From Sphaerolaimus hirsutus (taxonomy: Eukaryota > Nematoda > Chromadorea > Monhysterida > Sphaerolaimidae), in NCBI GenBank assembly GCA_964036195.1, contig OZ038453.1:11445206-11509205 (forward strand): 64,000 nt of DNA. Direction: 5' to 3'. This document shows positions 1 to 10,994 of the stretch, piece after piece (positions within the stretch are counted from its first letter, which is position 1; each line of letters opens with the position of its first letter). A program made the position numbers and the translations under genes. The notes under the pieces are model-generated. The model did no database searches and was not told the origin of the DNA. It saw nothing but the letters and a program-made list of their open reading frames with translations.

Positions 1-2940
1 CACCCAATCAGGTGTAGGGAGGGGCATCCAAACAGGATATGTGGCACCGTCAACCACATGTGAATTCCATTTCTTTTACAGAATATGCAATTCACAAACA
101 TCCTATTTCTTCTGCCAGCCCCCCAAGTGAATTGAATGGTTTCTTGGAGTAGACCATGTCTAAACCATAACCAGGCCAATTCCTTACTGTACAATGTTTT
201 TGGATTGATAGGCATCATACCCAAGCCGTTGTACCGTTCCCCACGCACCTTAGACACATGTATGTCACCCAGGCTTTTGTCTTCCCAGGATTTTTCTTTA
301 CATGTAAGTTTAAGTCCCTTTTTACTCAGTAGAGGATTAAGATCCCATTCCTTTTGAATTTTCACTTCATGCCCTACAGGACTGTTCTGGCGTTTTTGAC
401 CATTTCGTAACGTCTGCCAGATAGCCGCAGCTTCCGCAGTCGTTTTACTGACAGATACCCCCCTGAGATACCTACTATGGCTAATAACGAGCTTATTATA
501 AGCTCCCTTAACAGTAGTAAGATCCCCTTCTATGGCAAGTATTCTGCTACTGACCCACATTGGTGCCTTAAGGGCATGCCGAAATGTCTGCATTTGAAGA
601 CTTACGAGTTTCTTCAAATGCGATTTAGACAGCCCACTTATTTCCGCACCATAAAGTATTTTGGGCATTGCATACAGACTCCAGAGTCTGTTCGTCGCCC
701 ATAGGGGCCTTGAACTAAACTGCTGTACCTCTCCCACAAGAATCGATGCTACATGCGATCCCTGTACAAGGCTGTCCCTATGCAGTTTCAGACTGTCTTG
801 ACCGGATGAAAGCCATATCCCCAGATACTTAATTTCATCCACTTCATTTATTGTCTGAACACTCTTCTGGGCATTGTATCCCAGCTTCCAAATTTTAGAA
901 GCATTTGCTCTCCGTCTGAAGTGCATTACCTTACTTTTGGAAGGATTTATTGCCACCCCCCATTTCCATGCCCATTGTGTGAACACATCCATAATCTGCT
1001 GCAAGACATCATCACTGTTTGCCAGCAGAACAATGTCATCCACAAAAAAAATGGCCGGTACATGTCTTCTACCTAAAACCGCACCGGTACCAGATTTCTC
1101 CAGATCTGTCCTCAGATCTGCCATATAAATGACATATAAGCTGGGGGATGGGCAGCAGCCCTGTCTCACCCCATTATCATATGTCATAAGATCAGATGCA
1201 AAATTGCCATATTGAATAAAACATTCTAAATTAGTGTATGTATTAGACATTGCACGCACAAATTTAGAGGTATAGCCATATGCTAAAAGTTTTTGCCATA
1301 AAAGTTCCCTTGGGATTCTATTGAATGCTTTTACAGCATCAACAAAACACGCAGATAATTTACCAGAATGTGCTAAGCATCCCTGCATTACCACGTGATT
1401 ATCTGTTGTACGACGTTTCTTACGGAACCCCCCCTGCATGTCCCCGAAGCCGTTTACGGCCTCGAATGTATCTAGGTGGCGTTTATTTAAGATACAACAA
1501 TATAGTTTCAATAGATTGCATTGCAATCCTATTGATCTATAATTGTTAACGTCGTGCCTAGTCCCCTTTTTATGCAATAATTGCAGTTTGCATATTTTTG
1601 CATTTCTAGGTATTTCCGCACCCTCAAACCAGGAGTTGAAGAGAATAGTAAGAACTCTTACCAATTCTGGTCCCGCCCCTTTAAGCATTTCATGATAAAT
1701 CCCTGTTGTTCCAGGTGATTTAGAAAGCTTGAGTTTCTTACAGGTGCACTTTACATCTATCTCAGATATCGATAGATCAAGACCATCTCTTTCAGCACCA
1801 GAGATGACGCCAGAGAGTGAAGTCGTCCTCACCGACTCCATTTCTTCCATAGGGTTGGCAGTTTGAACTGTTTTCCAAAACCCTTTCAGTACATCATTAA
1901 GTTCCCCGGAATTATTAACAGTCCCACCTCCAAGTTTTCTTAGAGCCGGATATTCTATAGCCGGCGCTCTAAACCTTTTCGCAAGGCTGTATAAATCCGT
2001 TTTAACATTATTTGTGCTCAGTTCATAGTCAAGTCGCCGCGCATTGCAATTATCGCGCGCCGTCTTTTCAGTGTTCCTAATTTGCTCCTTTAGCCCCCCT
2101 ACCATGCATTTATATTCTTGATACCCCACCTCCCCACGGTGTAATGCACGCCAGGTTCTTTGGATCTTAGATTTCAGCTCACAAATTCTTACTTTCAATT
2201 TGTCAACTGACTGCCTACTTCCCCTTTTCTTAAAATGTGCTAAGGCTGTACTTTGAAAGAGAGGTAAAAGTGTTCCATATGTACAATTTTCATACGCAAC
2301 AGATGATAGCACTCTCTTAATAGCCTCACTAAATGGTGCAACTTTTTCTTCTCCACTCACACACCATTGAATTAAATTTACATTGCGTTCAATGCTGTGA
2401 GAGTTCCATTGTGGCGTAAAGAGCACATGTAATCGTAGAGCTGAATGATCCGACATGATTGCATGCGGACTATCCCTGTCAATATGTTCGAGATAGATAT
2501 CTTGAACATTGCTCTTTTTGTACAAAGTTAGGTCCAATAGTGATGATACGGCCCCTGAGAAATATGTATGGATATGGCCTTTTTGCGGTATGGCTACTGA
2601 TAGTTCATTCAGTTCCGCAAGTGCATGAATCAGCCTACCATTTGAATTAATATCCCCCGAGTTGCCATCTAACCCTGGCAGTGTGTTACCTATATGCCCA
2701 TTGAAATCACCAATGAGGATGTATGGAGTATTGTTCCTGTCATACTCAGCGCACTGTTTACCTAATGCAGCAATAATTTCCATATTTTCTGCCTGCGCCC
2801 TTTCATCCCGCTGCACCTTTCCCTGGTCGTGTAAATATACGACGCCAATAAAACAATGATGGTTTTCCCACATACATTTGACCCACAGCACATTAGAGGT
2901 GGTTTCCCAGATCCCCCACCCGTAATTACGGCTTGTATAC
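1..2940 (-). CDS. Endonuclease C-part and reverse transcriptase frame, incomplete at window edge
   Basis: One minus-strand frame has no stop from 2940 to position 1, about 979 codons; I walked it codon by codon. It carries the end of the endonuclease, an SPGTTG block near 1710, the RT A-box FVDAVKAF near 1330, the catalytic FVDD box near 1045, and a CxxC...HxxxxC zinc knuckle in the last 40 residues before the edge. The endonuclease N-part lies in another frame (2762-3370), so one frameshift falls between about 2860 and 2940. The rest is open, so the copy may be young. The product would nick DNA and reverse-transcribe the element RNA by target-primed reverse transcription (family knowledge). 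Confidence 0.85.
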
Positions 2941-3370
2941 TGTCAGCTGTGTATATGGCAAGACCTCCCGTCCCTTTTTCGGGACATGGCGTTATATTCA
3001 GAGTATACCCCAGAACTACCGGTAACCCCAAACGTGTTTTTGCCCCAGTTTCACAAAGCGCAATGACATGTGCCCCCAAGCTGCAAATAGTTTTCACCTG
3101 CTCATGTTTATTTCTCAGTGTATTTACGTTCTGAAAGTAAACATGTAATGCATCTGACCTAGATGCAAAAGATCTACATGCAGGTTCAATTGTCATTTCC
3201 CTTTTTGACTGTATATCTGACATTTTCTCGCTATCTACGCAATTACGACTTTCTTGTGACTTGCCAAAACCGCTCTCGGAACCACCCACTCTGTCGGTGG
3301 CAATACTTGCAATTCGCGATGGATTATTGCCTACCATACAAACCTTAGGGCACAAGATTGATTTTAACAA
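2762..3370 (-). CDS. AP-endonuclease N-terminal part of the LINE ORF2
   Basis: The 202-codon frame has a hydrophilic leader of about 75 residues, then endonuclease block I (FQNVNTLRNK) and the catalytic glutamate segment (VIALCETGAK). It continues as far as a CGSNVCGK stretch and then goes out of frame. The rest of the domain, including the GDFNGHIG and SDHSAL blocks, is in the overlapping frame ending at 2940. A single indel explains the break. The start at 3370 is the first in-frame candidate and lies 110 bp after the end of the preceding frame, so ORF2 would be translated separately or by reinitiation. Confidence 0.75.
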   Translation of the reverse strand: MLKSILCPKVCMVGNNPSRIASIATDRVGGSESGFGKSQESRNCVDSEKMSDIQSKREMTIEPACRSFASRSDALHVYFQNVNTLRNKHEQVKTICSLGAHVIALCETGAKTRLGLPVVLGYTLNITPCPEKGTGGLAIYTADSIQAVITGGGSGKPPLMCCGSNVCGKTIIVLLASYIYTTRERCSGMKGRRQKIWKLLLH

Positions 3371-3479
3371 TGAGTCAAACCAGGCTCAACATTTTTCATA
3401 GTTTTTCACATAAACAGTTTGGAGATGATGCGACATGCGGATCAGTTGTATCAATTTAGTACATAACCAAAGCTCGAGA

Positions 3480-4769
3480 TCATATTTCATGATCACCAGC
3501 TTGCTGTAAATATGCCATACTGTCCACGCAACTCCGCAATCTGTTTTTTTTCAGCGAATTTAACAGGTTACACACATATAAAGCTGCCAGGTGCAGTAGC
3601 GTAGATACACCCAGCTTTGATAAAGTAGTGATACCGGTTAAATGTAGTGACCAGATATGTTCATTTCTTCTCGTATCATGTGCTAGTACACCTAACATCA
3701 AAATTACAAGCCACAATAACATAGCAAAAAAAAGAAAATAACTCCTTTCTCCGCCACCTCCTAGCCACCTAAGTGTTCCCCCCGAAGCCGAAGCAGGTCT
3801 TCTGCACGCTTGCCGGCATCCTAGCATGCGTTTTGCTTGGCACCGCGACCGCCATAGCCTTCGCGTGGGCTGCCACCTCTGCCGCCGCAAGAACCGCCCA
3901 AATACGGTCCCCCGGTGGGAGGAGTGGGCAGCCAGGCCCAAGTCCCATTTTTGTCGGATCTGCGGTAGCATTAGTATGTTGCCCAAGTTATACGTTCTAA
4001 CTTTACGCAACCTAACGCACACTTTGTGAAAACTACTGTATACCCATTGAAACAGTAATCTTTGGGTATTCCCTTTTACCCCACTTTTTTTCAGTGCTGC
4101 TAGTATGGATACACCCCATACACACGCCCCAAAAAGTAGCAGAATGCTCAAAGAAATCCCTTCCATTCCCAACCCACCCTTGTGGCGGCTGGTGGAAGGC
4201 GCCTCGGTTGAACTTTGGCCCGCCCCTATTAAAAGGCTGCCCGCCTCCTCGGTAGCCCCGATTTCCACGTCCGGCGCCAGAGCTGCTTGCGCGGCCGGAA
4301 CTGTGCTGGGAGCCAGGACTGCCGCTACGGCCTCGCTGGCCACCTGAGATGTATTTCGATGGTACAATATTTGGTCACATTTATATCCCCACCTGTACAA
4401 GGTGTCACATAAAATGTACCTTGTCCGCTGGCTCCATTTCCCCCGCCAGTATCCGCTGCTCCACCGACGTCGGCCCTGGCGCGTTTTTTGACCCGTGGCG
4501 AGTCCGCCATCTGAGTTGGACATATAGTTAGAGTATCGGATCTGATATATCGTCCTACTTTGGCTAGAATCAGCACACCTGTTTGCGCTCACTGCCCCCA
4601 TCTTGTCAAGCGCTAGCACAACCTCGCGCGCCAAAAATCTACCTAGCGAGCTCTCCCCGAACACCGTCAGATGAATCCCATCGGCTTTTGGGACCGCCGC
4701 GTACACATCCATGCTGCGTTTCGGTCTATCAATACCGATCATAATCCGCCAGTTATGGTAGCAGAACAT
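3480..4769 (-). CDS. SGNH-hydrolase-like C-terminus with long overlapping tail
   Basis: This is a 429-codon frame. Near its start it has ADGIHLTVFGE followed by a helix (LGRFLAREVV), which fits the last SGNH/GDSL block (DxxH) of LINE ORF1 esterases. The GDS block is missing because the element is truncated. The remaining ~380 residues run open through DNA that, in other frames, encodes spliced RGG exons (4510-3821). They also run through both intervening AT-rich stretches, and end in a hydrophobic segment (about 3780-3660). Whether the tail is a real protein or a consequence of GC-rich DNA is uncertain. The same overlap occurs in the plus-strand element at 30225-30766. Confidence 0.6.
   Translation of the reverse strand: MFCYHNWRIMIGIDRPKRSMDVYAAVPKADGIHLTVFGESSLGRFLAREVVLALDKMGAVSANRCADSSQSRTIYQIRYSNYMSNSDGGLATGQKTRQGRRRWSSGYWRGKWSQRTRYILCDTLYRWGYKCDQILYHRNTSQVASEAVAAVLAPSTVPAAQAALAPDVEIGATEEAGSLLIGAGQSSTEAPSTSRHKGGLGMEGISLSILLLFGACVWGVSILAALKKSGVKGNTQRLLFQWVYSSFHKVCVRLRKVRTYNLGNILMLPQIRQKWDLGLAAHSSHRGTVFGRFLRRQRWQPTRRLWRSRCQAKRMLGCRQACRRPASASGGTLRWLGGGGERSYFLFFAMLLWLVILMLGVLAHDTRRNEHIWSLHLTGITTLSKLGVSTLLHLAALYVCNLLNSLKKNRLRSCVDSMAYLQQAGDHEI
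3821..4510 (-). CDS. Spliced RGG-box protein of the minus-strand LINE (three exons)
   Basis: Three minus-strand exons join in phase: 4510-4420, 4343-4178 and 3959-3821. The first begins with ATG (MADSPRVKKRARADV) just after an AG. It ends ACAAG|GTACAT. The second follows ATCTCAG and is dense in RGG/RG motifs (RGNRGYRGGGQPF, FNRGGPKFNRGAF). The third follows TACCGCAG, contains GGRGGSPREGYGGRG, and stops with TAG. The introns are 76 and 218 nt. RGG boxes bind RNA, so this is probably the element's RNA-packaging protein (inference). An upstream exon may exist, and the first ATG may not be the true start. The matching phases and continued RGG repeats are the main support. Confidence 0.6.
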
Positions 4770-4789
4770 AGTTCAGCGTACAGCATTTC

Positions 4790-5750
4790 CTCGAATCAAC
4801 CCCCTCCCCAGGGGTGTGTATGATGAGTTCGTAAATGATCAAGACTGCAATTTGTGGAATTTACATACAAACCTACCTAATCAAGCATAGATTTGAAAAA
4901 TGCGGAGAAAAACGCTGGAATAAATATTTAGAATGATAGAGCAGGAAGTTTAGTTCACAGGATGTGTACACATCTTTTTCTGACTGCCAATTTGAATTCA
5001 GCCACACATCAACTGGCTTCTGTAGCTATTTCTAGTTGAGATTTTGACATTGTTCTAGTTTCAGACGTGATTACTCTGATTTATTCACAAATTTATCACG
5101 AAATTTCATGAAAATAAAGAAAAAATCATCCTCGAATAACCACGCACTTCACGCAGACACTCAGACTTGTGTTGGCATTAAGACACTTCACTACGCCTCC
5201 AGGCGCTTCACGACGCTTGCAGCGTACTTTGCATGGTTCGTTAAGTGCACTTTTTCGCCCGTCGATGATCAACCTATTTTGTTTTGACTGTTTTGACTTG
5301 TGAGCAAATGCTCAGCAAATTAAATTATTGTTCATGCAATTGAATAATTAACATATGCAGTGTGTGGAAGACCGTTCGCCTAAAATCTCGTGAAGCGTGT
5401 GGAAGTGTCTTCACAGAAGCCGCTTCACACACATTCAGCCCGCTTGGACACATTCACGACATTTTGCAGTGTATGCAAATTAAGAATTTCAGGATCAGAA
5501 AAGTCTGCCACAAATTTTTCTCTGACACATTGAACGGACAGGGAGATATGAGATATAAGTTGAGAACGCAGTTAAGACAGTGAGCAAAATCTGCTTACAT
5601 AGATAAGCAGATTTTGCTCAGTAGTCTTAACTGCGTTCTAAACTTTTCATTCACTCGCACTAACTATTCAGTTACCCAAACACCTTCAACTTCAAACCAA
5701 AACAATCCTCTAACCACCAGTTCGCAGACTGCCCCCTCTCACATCCCCTC
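4790..5750. other. No gene recognised; AT-rich sequence with a hairpin
   Basis: I see no supported exon here. The stretch holds an AT-rich region, a repeated 'cacttca' pattern near 5190-5460, and an almost perfect hairpin at 5568-5632. Small open frames have no recognisable features. Confidence 0.5.
5568..5632. repeat. Long hairpin (inverted repeat)
   Basis: Two arms of about 28 bp, each containing GCAAAATCTGCTTA or its complement, are separated by about 7 bp (catagat). Extended pairing includes the ttaagac/gtcttaa ends. It lies 120 bp upstream of the first exon of the membrane-protein gene. Function unknown; it may be a relic foldback transposon. Confidence 0.7.
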
Positions 5751-5753
5751 CAG

Positions 5754-8700
5754 TTGACAGCAATGTACCTGTCAACTCGTCTGATAACTGCGCGTGCGCC
5801 CAACCCGCCGCCGAGCGTCACCGCGGCGCTGCTGGGCAACAGCGGCCTTTTGTTGTCCAGCGGCGTGCTCAACTTTGGCCAGGGGGCACTCCCAGACCCT
5901 GTAAAAAACCCTGTAAAGTGTAAAAGACCCTTTAAAGTGTAAGAGACACTGTAAAGTGTCAAATGTCATGTAAAAGGCCCTGTAAACTGTCACGTTTATC
6001 CAAATATTATTTTATCATATCCAAATCTCATGTTTAGTTGTATCCAAATCTTACTTTTGGACTTAAGGGTTGGATACAAAAAGATAAGATTAGAATACGA
6101 TGCTATGAGATCTACATACACACGACACTTTACAGGGTCTTTTACATGACACATGACACGTGACAGGGTCCTTTACACTTATCAGGGCATTTTACAGCGT
6201 CTGGGACTGCCTCCAGGGCGCCACCAACAACAAGGGGCACATCAGGGGTGCGCCCATTTACACCAGCCCCAAGGCTCTGGATAGACACTTCACTTGCTGT
6301 TGTGATAGGGTGCATGCCGCTGTGAGTTTGAGTGGACTGGTTGTACTTACTTTGGAGGGGGAACGGAGTTGCGTCTACTTAAGACCCTGTAAAATGTCAT
6401 GCAAAATGTCAAACGGTAGTAAACAAAATAAAATTAGACATTTTACATGATTTTTGACTTTGCATGACATTTCAAGTATAAAAAATGAAAAAACAAAAAG
6501 CCTCCTTACATCTGCAAGACGTGCGCGCGTCTGCTGAGCTCGCTGACGATCTTGGGCAGCACGTTGTCCATCCTGTCGCTGCTAGTCGCCGGCGCCGCGT
6601 GTCTCCGCGTCAATATCCTCACCGCGCTGCAGGTGTGACGTTTGGTTTACCCGATTTGTGGTTTTTGTCGGGCAGCCCGATTTAGTGTGAATGTGTGGAG
6701 TTGTGCCCTGGTGGATTCGATGGGCTTTGATTGGTGTAGTGGTATTTAGTTACCTATGTATACTCTAAAGTGATGTTTACGTGATAAGTTAAGTGGTGTG
6801 TGAGTTAAGTGACAGATATAATTGAGGCGTCTAATCCTAAAAGTCGACAAGTCCACAAAATGCGTTTTTGAGTAAATCGCATTTTAAGTTTCATTTCCAA
6901 TTCAAGGTCCAAGGTCCTTGGGGCCCCGTGTCCAATGGGGCTCACTCATGCTCAACATTAAGTTTCAAATGTTAACAATAAAGTGTCAAATTTTCAGCCC
7001 CTGCTCTCAACGTATAATGGAAAAATTGGGTGTCTATATAATTCTACTCGGACTGAACAAAACTGTTTTGGGGAGGAAAACGGACTTGTCGACTTCTTGC
7101 ACTCGAGAACATTTTTGTTCCCGTCCAATTTCCCCCTGCCTTATGGGAAATTTATGGACTTGTCGACTTTTGGAAATCGGTGTCCATGATGGACTTATCA
7201 CATTTATTGCGTTTTTTTTTCCATAAAAAACGGCGGCGGAAGGTGGACTTGTCGGCTTCTAGCCCAAAACCAAGTGGACTTGTCGACTTTTTGCCCAAAT
7301 TTTTTGCATTTTTCCCAAAAATGTCAAATTTGGCACTTTGCCATATGGGCATATGAGGTCAAAAAATTTATGGAAAATGATGAAAAATGTGCGGAAGTAG
7401 TACCAGATGACGTTTTCGGGCCTAACTCGAAATGTTCATATTTTGGACTTGTTGACTTTTAGAATTGAACGCCTCAATTGTCAAAATCGATACCTAAATA
7501 CCTATTTTCTTCCTCTCACAAGTTGACTTGTCACTTGAAACAACCCCTTTTATTTCACTTGGCAGTCTGGAATTGTACCCACCACGCAATTGAATCGGGT
7601 TGCCCGAAAACAACTTGTCGGGCAAATGCAACATTTCCGCAGTTGCTGGTGTCGTTGGCGGGCGTCGGGTGCAGCGGGCTGGCGTTCACGGCGCTCGCCG
7701 CCGGCAAGAAGTCACTGCTCGCCCCTGCTGTGGCCTTCCACGTGCGTTTGCAAAGCGACTAGACACTTTTGGGTGTTTGTAGGCACGTTTGTTCAGCCCT
7801 AGAACTAACTGCGCGCCAACCCGTTGCTCCTGTTCCAGTTCGGCATGGTGGCGCTGCTGTGCTGCGGCGCGGGGCTGTACTACCTGTGCGAAGTGGGTGC
7901 CTTTGACCACCTCACCGAGAACCACCCGCTCGCGGTCGCAGCTAACTTTAGGAGGGACCATCTCTGTTTTGGGTCAGACGTGCGCCGCTTAGAGATGCGC
8001 AAAAAGGTGGGGATTCCAAGGAGGAAGGAGAGGGATAGGTATGAGAGGTTCGTGGTTAATGGGTTTGTGGTGTTGGGTGAAAGTGGTTTTACGAATGCTT
8101 AATTTAAAAGATGCAACTGTGGCAAACGAAAATTCAAAAATCGCGAGAAAAAAAATTCTAATTTTTTTGATGTTTATACTTCTAAAAATTGGAAATCGCG
8201 TAAAAAGGGGAACACAATAAAAGTAAAATGTGTCTGCTGGAGGTGCTTGTAGTTGGAAACCAGTCGATACATTGACATGTATTGAAAAGGGTCAGAACAA
8301 ATTGAAAATGTTGAATCCTGGAGGAAGATTTTTACCAAAACTTTTTCCAAAATATCGAAAACTGAATTGTAGAATGATTTTGAAAAAAAAAACATTTTTC
8401 AAAGTAAAAAATCCCCCAGAAAACCAAACACTTTTCCCACCATCCATTTCCCTCTCAGGATGGAACGCACTCCAACTAAAGGGGAAATAACTCCGCCCAA
8501 CCCGAAAACGATCACACTGCAACTGATGTTGCCAATGGATGCCCAGCGGGAGGGCGGGGCTTACTCGGTGCACGAGAAAACCACGCAGGTGTCCATTGTG
8601 ATGAAGGAATTCGACTCGAAGTGTTTGCTGATTGGTTGGTTAATGTGCCGCTCTATTGTGCCTACACACACTAGTTTTCACCGTGACTTCGTGTGTAAAC

Positions 8701-10363
8701 TGAAATTTTTTCAAATGCAAATTAAAAATTTTTGAATGATTTGATTTGATTGAAATTTGAGTTTTAATAAATGATACCGTATTTCCTCGAAATACCCCCC
8801 GGGGGGTGATTGTTTCAAAGTGGTCCCGAGAGGGGGGGGGGGGTTAAACGAGGGGGGGGGGGGTATTTCGAGGGGGGGTTATTATTTCACAAGAAAATTT
8901 TTGAAAACCAAGTACGAAATTGTCGTCTGAAACGTACGCAGACGTCGAAAAATGCAACAAAAACCGCCAATTATAAGGTTCTGTAGACTAATATTAGTAC
9001 GTAGATGGTATAAACACTGTTCTAACATGATTCCGACATTGTTTTAACGTGTGTTCTGCACTACGCAGAACACAAACTGCAGTATTTGTCATGTACGTTC
9101 TCATTACACTCAATTTGGGGGGGGTATTTCGAGGGGGGGGGTGTGATTGTTTCATAGTGGTCTCGAGAGGGGGGGGGGGGGGTCAAACGAGGGGGGGGGG
9201 GTATTTCGAGGGGGGGGGGGGGGTATTTCGAGGAAATACGGTAGTTAAACTTGAAAATTTGAAAACTAAAACACATAAAGCATACACAAAGAGTAGGCTG
9301 GATGTCGCCATGTCGCCATTTCAGTTTTCACATCAGTCACGGTGAAAACTAGTGTGTGTAGGGCCATTTTTACACCATTTTTTTGCAGAAATGTTTNNNN
9401 NNNNNNNNNNNNNNNNNNNNNNNNNNNNNNNNNNNNNNNNNNNNNNNNNNNNNNNNNNNNNNNNNNNNNNNNNNNNNNNNNNNNNNNNNNNNNNNNNNNN
9501 NNNNNNNNNNNNNNNNNNNNNNNNNNNNNNNNNNNNNNNNNNNNNNNNNNNNNNNNNNNNNNNNNNNNNNNNNNNNNNNNNNNNNNNNNNNNNNNNTGGT
9601 TTATGTGCCGTTCTATTTTTACACCAATTTTTGCAGAAATGTTTCATTCGAAAACAGTTTTATTTTTAACGAATGTCGAGCAACAATCACAGCATCAATT
9701 TGAAATTAAATCAATATGTGGATGCTTTGAACGTTGCTTTGAGTGCGTTAAGCTATTTTTCTTGGTGTTTGGCACCCTTCCAACGTAATATCTACCTGCC
9801 GTTCTATTGGAGACTGCGATTTAACCGGAGGCTGCCATTCTTTTGCTTTCGTGTGTGCAAAAAAAGAGACAAAACCTGTCGTTCTACTGGGGTTGAGCTT
9901 CTATTGGAGGTATGCCGTTATACATATTAGAAGAAATACTGTATTTACTGAATAGTGAATTCTTGATTAATCCAAATATTGAGTACATGGTAAATACCTA
10001 GTAGTATTTTTGTTGAATGTTATAACTGAATGGCGCTGTGCTGCGGCGCTAGCGCTATTGGCTTTTGGCAGTGACGCCCTTGAAAATGGGCGCTGAAAGC
10101 ATTGACGCGATTGTATTGCACGTAAATAAGTGCTCCAACCATATGTAACACCGACGCCCTTTTTACGCCACGGCCTGGCCAGTCAAACGTAGTATTATAT
10201 TTAATTTGCCACCGAATTTCCCCATTCCAATGGCCAGCCCTCTGCCCGCAGACCTGGTGTTCCTGTTGCTGTTGGTGTGCAGCGTCGCCTTCCAGCTGTG
10301 GGTGGCGCTGGTCATGCTCACGGCGCACCGCTACCTGCACGCGCTAGTCGAGTGCTGCACCAG
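5754..10363 (+). CDS. Multi-pass membrane protein gene, six consecutive exons (partial)
   Basis: Exons: 5754-5900 plus 6217-6321 (split by a MITE), 6519-6632, 7643-7741, 7839-8038, 8459-8634 and 10252-10363. All follow pyrimidine-rich AGs and end at GT. Phases match at every junction (0, 0, 0, 2, 1), ending in phase 2. Exon GC is high against AT-rich introns. The protein has a proline-rich, cysteine-containing N-part (HFTCCCDRVHAA), then three membrane segments (LTILGSTLSILSLLVAGAAC; LLVSLAGVGCSGLAFTALAA; FGMVALLCCGAGLYYL). A charged loop follows (RRKERDR; PTKGEITPPNPK), then a fourth segment (LVFLLLLVCSVAFQLWVALV). I do not recognise the family; four-helix architecture is all I can support. 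The first and last exons are not in view. The exon at 47719 starts in phase 0, so it does not join directly. Confidence 0.7.
5885..6212. mobile_element. Family-A palindromic MITE inserted in a coding exon
   Basis: The element starts GGCACTCCCAGACCCTGTAA and ends with the approximate reverse complement (TTTACAGCGTCTGGGACTGCC). Inside are many 'tgtcatgtaaa' motifs. CCAGGG lies on both sides (5879-5884 and 6213-6218), a probable 6-bp target duplication. The flanking exon frame resumes exactly if the element and one copy are removed. Its terminal repeats contain CCT|GTAAAA, so it can supply a splice donor. Confidence 0.75.
6668..6680. repeat. Short palindrome TCGGGC(A/T)GCCCGA near exons
   Basis: The 13-bp palindrome lies 35 bp after the exon donor at 6633. 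Copies occur at 7594-7606 (one mismatch, 36 bp before an acceptor), 10393-10405 (29 bp after a donor), 61333-61345 (60 bp before an acceptor) and 59608-59620 inside an exon. A looser copy is at about 10502. Four of the five full copies sit in introns close to GC-rich exons. Confidence 0.7.
6820..7479. mobile_element. Palindromic non-autonomous element in intron
   Basis: It begins AATTGAGGCGTCTAATCCTA and ends with the complementary series ...TTTAGAATTGAACGCCTCAATT. The interior has repeated 'tggacttgtcgactttt' units in one orientation. It occupies most of the intron between the exons ending at 6632 and starting at 7643. No coding capacity is seen. Confidence 0.65.
8656..9366. mobile_element. 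Palindromic element with nested family-B MITE (8775-9243)
   Basis: The outer arms read TTGTGCCTACACACACTAGT and the near complement ACTAGTGTGTGTAGGGCCA. A related palindrome with diverged arms is at 18850-19055. Nested inside is a family-B MITE, with ends TACCGTATTTCCTCGAAATA and its complement, G-rich arms, and a core containing 'gtcgtctgaaacgtacgcagacgtc'. That core recurs at 52228-52260 and, inverted, near 62390-62460. Confidence 0.7.
9397..9596. other. Assembly gap (200 N) inside a short repeat
   Basis: Exactly 200 N, a conventional placeholder. Both edges carry 'ttttgcagaaatgttt' preceded by 'tttttacacca', so the missing DNA is probably a tandem repeat of unknown length. Confidence 0.95.
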
Positions 10364-10994
10364 GTGCCCGATTTCATTTGCCCACCGTGTTGTCGGGCTG
10401 CCCGATTTATTGGGCTCTGGATTTGTGTCCTGCCAGATTCAATGTGGTTTTGAAAATCAGAACTGGATTGATCTGGTTGGGTGCAATTTTCAGTTTCATT
10501 TAATCGGGCTGCCTGATGAACGTGTTGAGCTAATAAAATATGGCGCCAGGACTTTTGCACACAACGAGGCAGTGTTCGCGTGAACGGGATGTTTTATACC
10601 ATGAGCGGATGGATTTGTGGATCTTTTACTTTCAAGTTTTTCTCTCACTAAGAAAGATCAATATACTCGGCGGACCGCAAAGTATGCTTCCAAAATTACT
10701 TATTTCTGAGTCGATAAGGTGCGAGCAGAAAACTTATCTATGTACACTCGTTCACAAGAAGGAATAAATTTGAAAAGAAAAAGGTGGAGTCGACTAGAAA
10801 CAACATACTTTTTGTGACTGAAATCATTTTGTAATTGAACAATTTTTATTTTATTAATTTTTACGTCACGATGGAGTGTTTCGTTCAGCAAAAATGCATA
10901 GCGTCCGCGTAGTATAACAAAATAATTTATTTTCATCCACATCTGATGGAAAGTTTATTTATAAATTCATTCTCGACGTGAAAGTACAATTTCA

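Larger units (their letters stand above)
1..4785 (-). mobile_element. Non-LTR retrotransposon (LINE), 5'-truncated, runs off window start
   Basis: On the minus strand this stretch reads, in order, the end of an SGNH-hydrolase-like frame, RGG-rich exons, an AP-type endonuclease and a reverse transcriptase. That order resembles CR1/L2-type LINEs, whose ORF1 often carries an SGNH esterase. The clade is inferred. The element starts at about 4785, inside the SGNH domain and beside a fragment of the TCGAAATACC-type MITE, so it is either 5'-truncated or interrupted there. The 3' end lies outside the window. Base composition is less AT-rich than in the related element at 31-34 kb, so the two are relatives and not recent copies of each other. 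Confidence 0.85.

Noticed and set aside
5672..5993. Minus-strand frames of 73-96 codons over 5672-5993
   Set aside because: Shadows of the plus-strand exon, which has a strong acceptor, phase agreement with five further exons and hydrophobic segments.
9049..9345. Glycine-rich 98-codon frame
   Set aside because: Translation of the G-rich arm of a family-B MITE.
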